A stretch of 64,000 nt of DNA from Dyadobacter psychrotolerans. Lineage in GTDB: Bacteria; Bacteroidota; Bacteroidia; Cytophagales; Spirosomataceae. Below, one piece after another: positions 61,619 through 64,000 of the stretch. The position numbers and the translations under genes are program-made. Where the stretch lies: the NCBI RefSeq assembly GCF_004349265.1, contig NZ_SMFL01000009.1, forward strand, positions 186,001 through 250,000. Direction: 5' to 3'. Below the pieces are notes generated by a model that saw only the letters and a program-made list of their open reading frames with translations, searched no databases and had not been told where the DNA came from. Position 1 is the first letter of the stretch. Each line of letters starts with the position of its first letter.

Positions 61619-62695
61619 ATGAGCATAGCGCTAGTAACCGGTTCTGCCGGATTAATAGGAAGCGAATCAGTTGCATTCCTTGCTGATAAATTTGATCTTA
61701 TTATTGGAGTTGATAATAATCTCCGTCAATATTTTTTCGGAACCGACGGAAATACAGAATGGAACCGTAACCGGATTCAGGACGCATTTAATAACTATAA
61801 ACACTACTCTGCTGACATTCGTGAGGTAAGCCAGCTGGAACCAATATTTAAAGAATACGGAACGGATATTAAGCTAATTATACATGCAGCGGCACAGCCA
61901 AGCCACGACTGGGCTGCGCGGGAGCCGTTTACGGATTTTGGTGTAAATGCAACAGGCACACTTAACATGCTGGAAATGACACGCCTGCATGCGCCTGAGG
62001 CTGTGTTTATCTTTACTTCTACAAACAAGGTTTATGGTGATAACCCAAATTATCTTCCTCTGATAGAATTGGAAACACGTTGGGAAATCGATGAAAATCA
62101 CCCGTATTTTGAGAATGGAATTGATGAAAGCCACAGTATAGACCACACTAAACACTCCATCTTTGGTGCTTCAAAGGTTGCAGCTGATATTATGGTGCAG
62201 GAATACGGAAAATATTTTGGCATGAAAACTGCAGTATTCCGTGGTGGCTGTCTTACAGGCCCAAATCACTCAGGAGCACAGTTACATGGCTTCCTTGCCT
62301 ATTTGATGAAATGTGCAATTACAGGTAATCACTATACGATATTTGGTTACAAGGGCAAACAGGTTCGCGATAACATTCACAGCCATGACCTGGTAAACAT
62401 GTTCTGGCACTTTTACCAGAATCCACGCCCGGGCGAAGTTTACAACGCAGGAGGTGGACGTTTTGCAAACTGTTCGATGATTGAGGCAATTGCACTTTGC
62501 GAAACCATAACGGGCAATAAACTTTCATACTCCTATTCAGATACCAACCGTGTAGGCGATCACATCTGGTACGTAAGTGATCTTACCAAGTTTAAAGCAC
62601 ATTATCCGGGCTGGAACTGGGAGTTTGGCCTGGTAGAAACATTAACACAGATACACGACGGAATATCTTCCCGTTTAGGAGTTAAAACCGTTTAA
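61619..62695 (+). CDS. NAD-dependent epimerase/dehydratase, CDP-paratose 2-epimerase-like
   Basis: Extended short-chain dehydrogenase of 358 residues acting on a nucleotide sugar. The NAD site is TGSAGLIGSE (residues 7-16); DIREVSQLEPIF, HAAAQPSHDWAAREP and FTSTNKVYGDNPNYLPL follow as in CDP-paratose/tyvelose epimerases, and RVGDHIWYVSDLTKFKAHYPGW is close to the RfbE C-terminal block. The catalytic YxxxK appears as Phe182-Gly-Ala-Ser-Lys186 (SIFGASKVAAD): the Tyr is Phe. It is followed, after a hairpin, by a polyprenol-phosphate-type glycosyltransferase and a membrane glycosyltransferase, so it probably supplies a sugar for a cell-surface glycan. Confidence 0.87.
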   Translation: MSIALVTGSAGLIGSESVAFLADKFDLIIGVDNNLRQYFFGTDGNTEWNRNRIQDAFNNYKHYSADIREVSQLEPIFKEYGTDIKLIIHAAAQPSHDWAAREPFTDFGVNATGTLNMLEMTRLHAPEAVFIFTSTNKVYGDNPNYLPLIELETRWEIDENHPYFENGIDESHSIDHTKHSIFGASKVAADIMVQEYGKYFGMKTAVFRGGCLTGPNHSGAQLHGFLAYLMKCAITGNHYTIFGYKGKQVRDNIHSHDLVNMFWHFYQNPRPGEVYNAGGGRFANCSMIEAIALCETITGNKLSYSYSDTNRVGDHIWYVSDLTKFKAHYPGWNWEFGLVETLTQIHDGISSRLGVKTV

Positions 62696-62697
62696 AT

Positions 62698-62738
62698 AAA
62701 AAGACCTTCGAAGGTTTATAATCTTCGAAGGTCTTTAA
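62698..62738 (+). terminator. Hairpin between the epimerase and glycosyltransferase genes
   Basis: AAGACCTTCGAAG / CTTCGAAGGTCTT (62701-62713 with 62723-62735) with a 9-base loop. Only three T follow on the plus strand, and A-rich DNA precedes it, so it may be an attenuator or bidirectional terminator. Each arm contains the palindrome CCTTCGAAGG. Confidence 0.65.
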
Positions 62739-62748
62739 ACCTCCCTAT

Positions 62749-63696
62749 ATGCCAGACCATTTTGTAATTATCATTCCCCAATTCAACGACTGGGAGGCGC
62801 TGAATCTTCTTATTGAAAAGATTAATGAAGATGTGGATTTCCAAATTCTGGAAAACACAACGCTTTTAATAGTCGATGACTGTTCTTCCAGATACCGTAC
62901 CACTCCGTTTCCTGCATTTAAAGGACGCGAAATTAGGGTTTTAAGGCTTTACCGAAATCTTGGTCATCAGAAAGCAATCGCTATTGGCCTTTCCTGGGTG
63001 GCGCAGAACTTGCCGGCAGAAAAAATTATTGTAATGGATGCTGACGGAGAAGATGCCCCCGGGGACATAAATAAACTTGCTGCAAGATCATTAAAAGAGC
63101 CTGATAAAATCATCTTTGCCGAAAGAAATAAACGTACCGAAAACTTTATGTTTCGTGCGTTTTATGTCATTTACAAAATGGTTTTCCAGCTACTAACAGG
63201 TAAGGTTATTACTTTTGGGAATTTTAGTCTGGTTCCTCAGCAACGGTTGCAAAATCTGGTACGTGTTTCAGAAATTTGGAATAACTATCCTGGTGGAATT
63301 ATAAAATCCAGAATACCATATGACTCCGTGCTGACGAACAGAGCCAAGCGGCTGGCAGGAGAAAGTAAGATGAATTTTGTCTCACTGGTCCTTCATGGTT
63401 TGAGTGCAATATCGGTTATGGTGGATACAACAGCGGTTCGTATTTTAATCTTCTCGATGCTGATGTCCGCAGTTTCGGTTGCTTTTATCTGTATTATTCT
63501 TTTCTTAAAATTTATAGGAAATGCTACTCCGGGATGGGCATCTACTTTAGGGAGTACACTTGTGATTCTCATGCTCCAATCCTTTATGATATCGCTTTTC
63601 CTGGTTTTTATGGTTTTGCAATATCGCTCTCAGCAGCATTTTATTCCAGCCGTACATTATCGGGATTTTGTTGAAAAAGTAGAGTCTTTCAGCTAG
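62749..63696 (+). CDS. Glycosyltransferase family 2, polyprenol-phosphate type with C-terminal membrane helices
   Basis: Membrane-associated GT-A transferase of 315 residues. VIIIPQFNDWEALNLLIEKI (N-terminal), LLIVDDCSS, LRLYRNLGHQKAIAIGLSWVA, and the DXD-type IIVMDADGEDAPGDI (the DADGED of dolichol-phosphate/undecaprenyl-phosphate transferases), followed by KVITFGNFSLVPQ. Two C-terminal helices at about 225-260 and 266-300 match the DPM1/GtrB-like bacterial group. It probably loads a sugar onto undecaprenyl phosphate for use by the membrane glycosyltransferase that starts 2 bp downstream. Confidence 0.9.
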   Translation: MPDHFVIIIPQFNDWEALNLLIEKINEDVDFQILENTTLLIVDDCSSRYRTTPFPAFKGREIRVLRLYRNLGHQKAIAIGLSWVAQNLPAEKIIVMDADGEDAPGDINKLAARSLKEPDKIIFAERNKRTENFMFRAFYVIYKMVFQLLTGKVITFGNFSLVPQQRLQNLVRVSEIWNNYPGGIIKSRIPYDSVLTNRAKRLAGESKMNFVSLVLHGLSAISVMVDTTAVRILIFSMLMSAVSVAFICIILFLKFIGNATPGWASTLGSTLVILMLQSFMISLFLVFMVLQYRSQQHFIPAVHYRDFVEKVESFS

Positions 63697-63697
63697 T

Positions 63698-64000
63698 ATG
63701 ATCCACTTCGACAACTGCCCAACCGTTTATTGGCTGATCGGATATATTCTGGCTGGCATTGTCATGTTATCAGCATTTTACAAAAAAGTATCACTTCCTA
63801 TTTTCGTAATTTTAAGCATCGCATTGTTAACCTTCATGCGATTACCCGTTATCGTTTTTAACCGGGAAATAAATCCGGATGAAAGCCAGATGCTAAGCCA
63901 CGCAATTACGCTTTTTCACAATCCGGTTTACTGGCGCTCTGTTGACGGTACTACCATCGGTCCCTTAGACAATTATCTGCTTGTTGTTCCCAGGCTTTTT
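63698..64000 (+). CDS. Multi-pass membrane glycosyltransferase-like protein (5' part only)
   Basis: An open frame from ATG 63698, one base after the TAG of the upstream gene, runs to the window edge (101 codons). The N-terminus has hydrophobic helices (VYWLIGYILAGIVMLSAF and VSLPIFVILSIALLTFMRLPVIVF), followed by NREINPDESQMLSHAITLFHNP, with the acidic Asp-Glu after the first helices that is typical of GT-C enzymes (PMT/ArnT-like). Such enzymes use a polyprenyl-linked sugar, consistent with the preceding gene. The rest lies beyond the window. Confidence 0.7.
   Translation, partial: MIHFDNCPTVYWLIGYILAGIVMLSAFYKKVSLPIFVILSIALLTFMRLPVIVFNREINPDESQMLSHAITLFHNPVYWRSVDGTTIGPLDNYLLVVPRLF

Overview
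The window reads as chromosomal DNA of a member of the Bacteroidota, order Cytophagales, most like Dyadobacter and relatives (Spirosomaceae). This is inferred from gene content, not from a search. The supporting signs are a SusC/FecA-like TonB receptor with a carboxypeptidase-regulatory N-terminus paired with a DUF4249 lipoprotein, a T9SS-type C-terminal sorting domain, a long SecA (1114 aa), a SecDF-type translocase, BshC (bacillithiol), a TAnnTTTG-type promoter, several TTG starts and few Shine-Dalgarno sequences. Genes are dense. No gap above 300 bp lacks a gene or gene remnant, and I saw no rRNA, tRNA, CRISPR array or insertion sequence.

Layout. 1-7.1 kb (minus): the secDF 5' part, a small conserved membrane protein, a self-processing P1 (S58) peptidase, and a DUF4249 lipoprotein with its TonB receptor. 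7.3-11.5 kb (minus): folK, rpmB, a two-component system, a BadF/BadG-type sugar kinase-like protein and a cytochrome-b5-like protein. 11.6-16.7 kb: small lipoproteins, thiL, and a minus-strand unit of unknown function (LuxR-type HTH, Cys-rich lipoprotein, five-helix membrane protein). 16.8-25.2 kb: class IV aminotransferase, polyprenyl synthetase, rhomboid protease, phosphatidylserine decarboxylase, SecA, IspH. 25.4-29.3 kb: ECF sigma, putative anti-sigma and DUF4097 operon, then convergent bshC. 29.5-37.8 kb: acyl-CoA dehydrogenase and thiolase genes separated by a T9SS-secreted glycosidase-like protein and two glycosyltransferases. 38-44 kb: PspC protein and a large thioester alpha-2-macroglobulin lipoprotein. 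44-47.4 kb: higA with a frameshifted higB remnant, a DMT exporter, and nuoI-nuoJ-nuoK. 47.5-52.7 kb: thioredoxin-like protein, mgsA, and a glycosyltransferase and heparinase-family gene with an MNT/HEPN pair between them. 52.8-57.1 kb: heme uptake operon. 57.3-64 kb: dicarboxylate symporter, DUF433/DUF5615 pair, M3 oligopeptidase, small lipoprotein, and the start of a glycan cluster (epimerase, polyprenol-phosphate-type glycosyltransferase, membrane glycosyltransferase cut by the window edge).

Most notable signals. (1) A shared palindromic operator, GTATGC-N2-GCATAC, lies in the promoters of the acyl-CoA dehydrogenase and of the thiolase. At the former it sits inside a perfect 40-bp palindrome, and a second copy (one base shorter per arm) flanks a consensus Bacteroidota -7 box. 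This points to a fatty-acid-degradation regulon whose regulator is not in the window. (2) NuoI carries a tail of about 300 residues built of repeated PAFRPTMKPK-type motifs, with a 153-bp tandem DNA duplication, on an isolated nuoIJK fragment. (3) The uncharacterised HTH / Cys-rich lipoprotein / five-TM unit. (4) A freshly broken higB beside an intact higA. None of these is proven to be a new system; each is stated with the test that would settle it.
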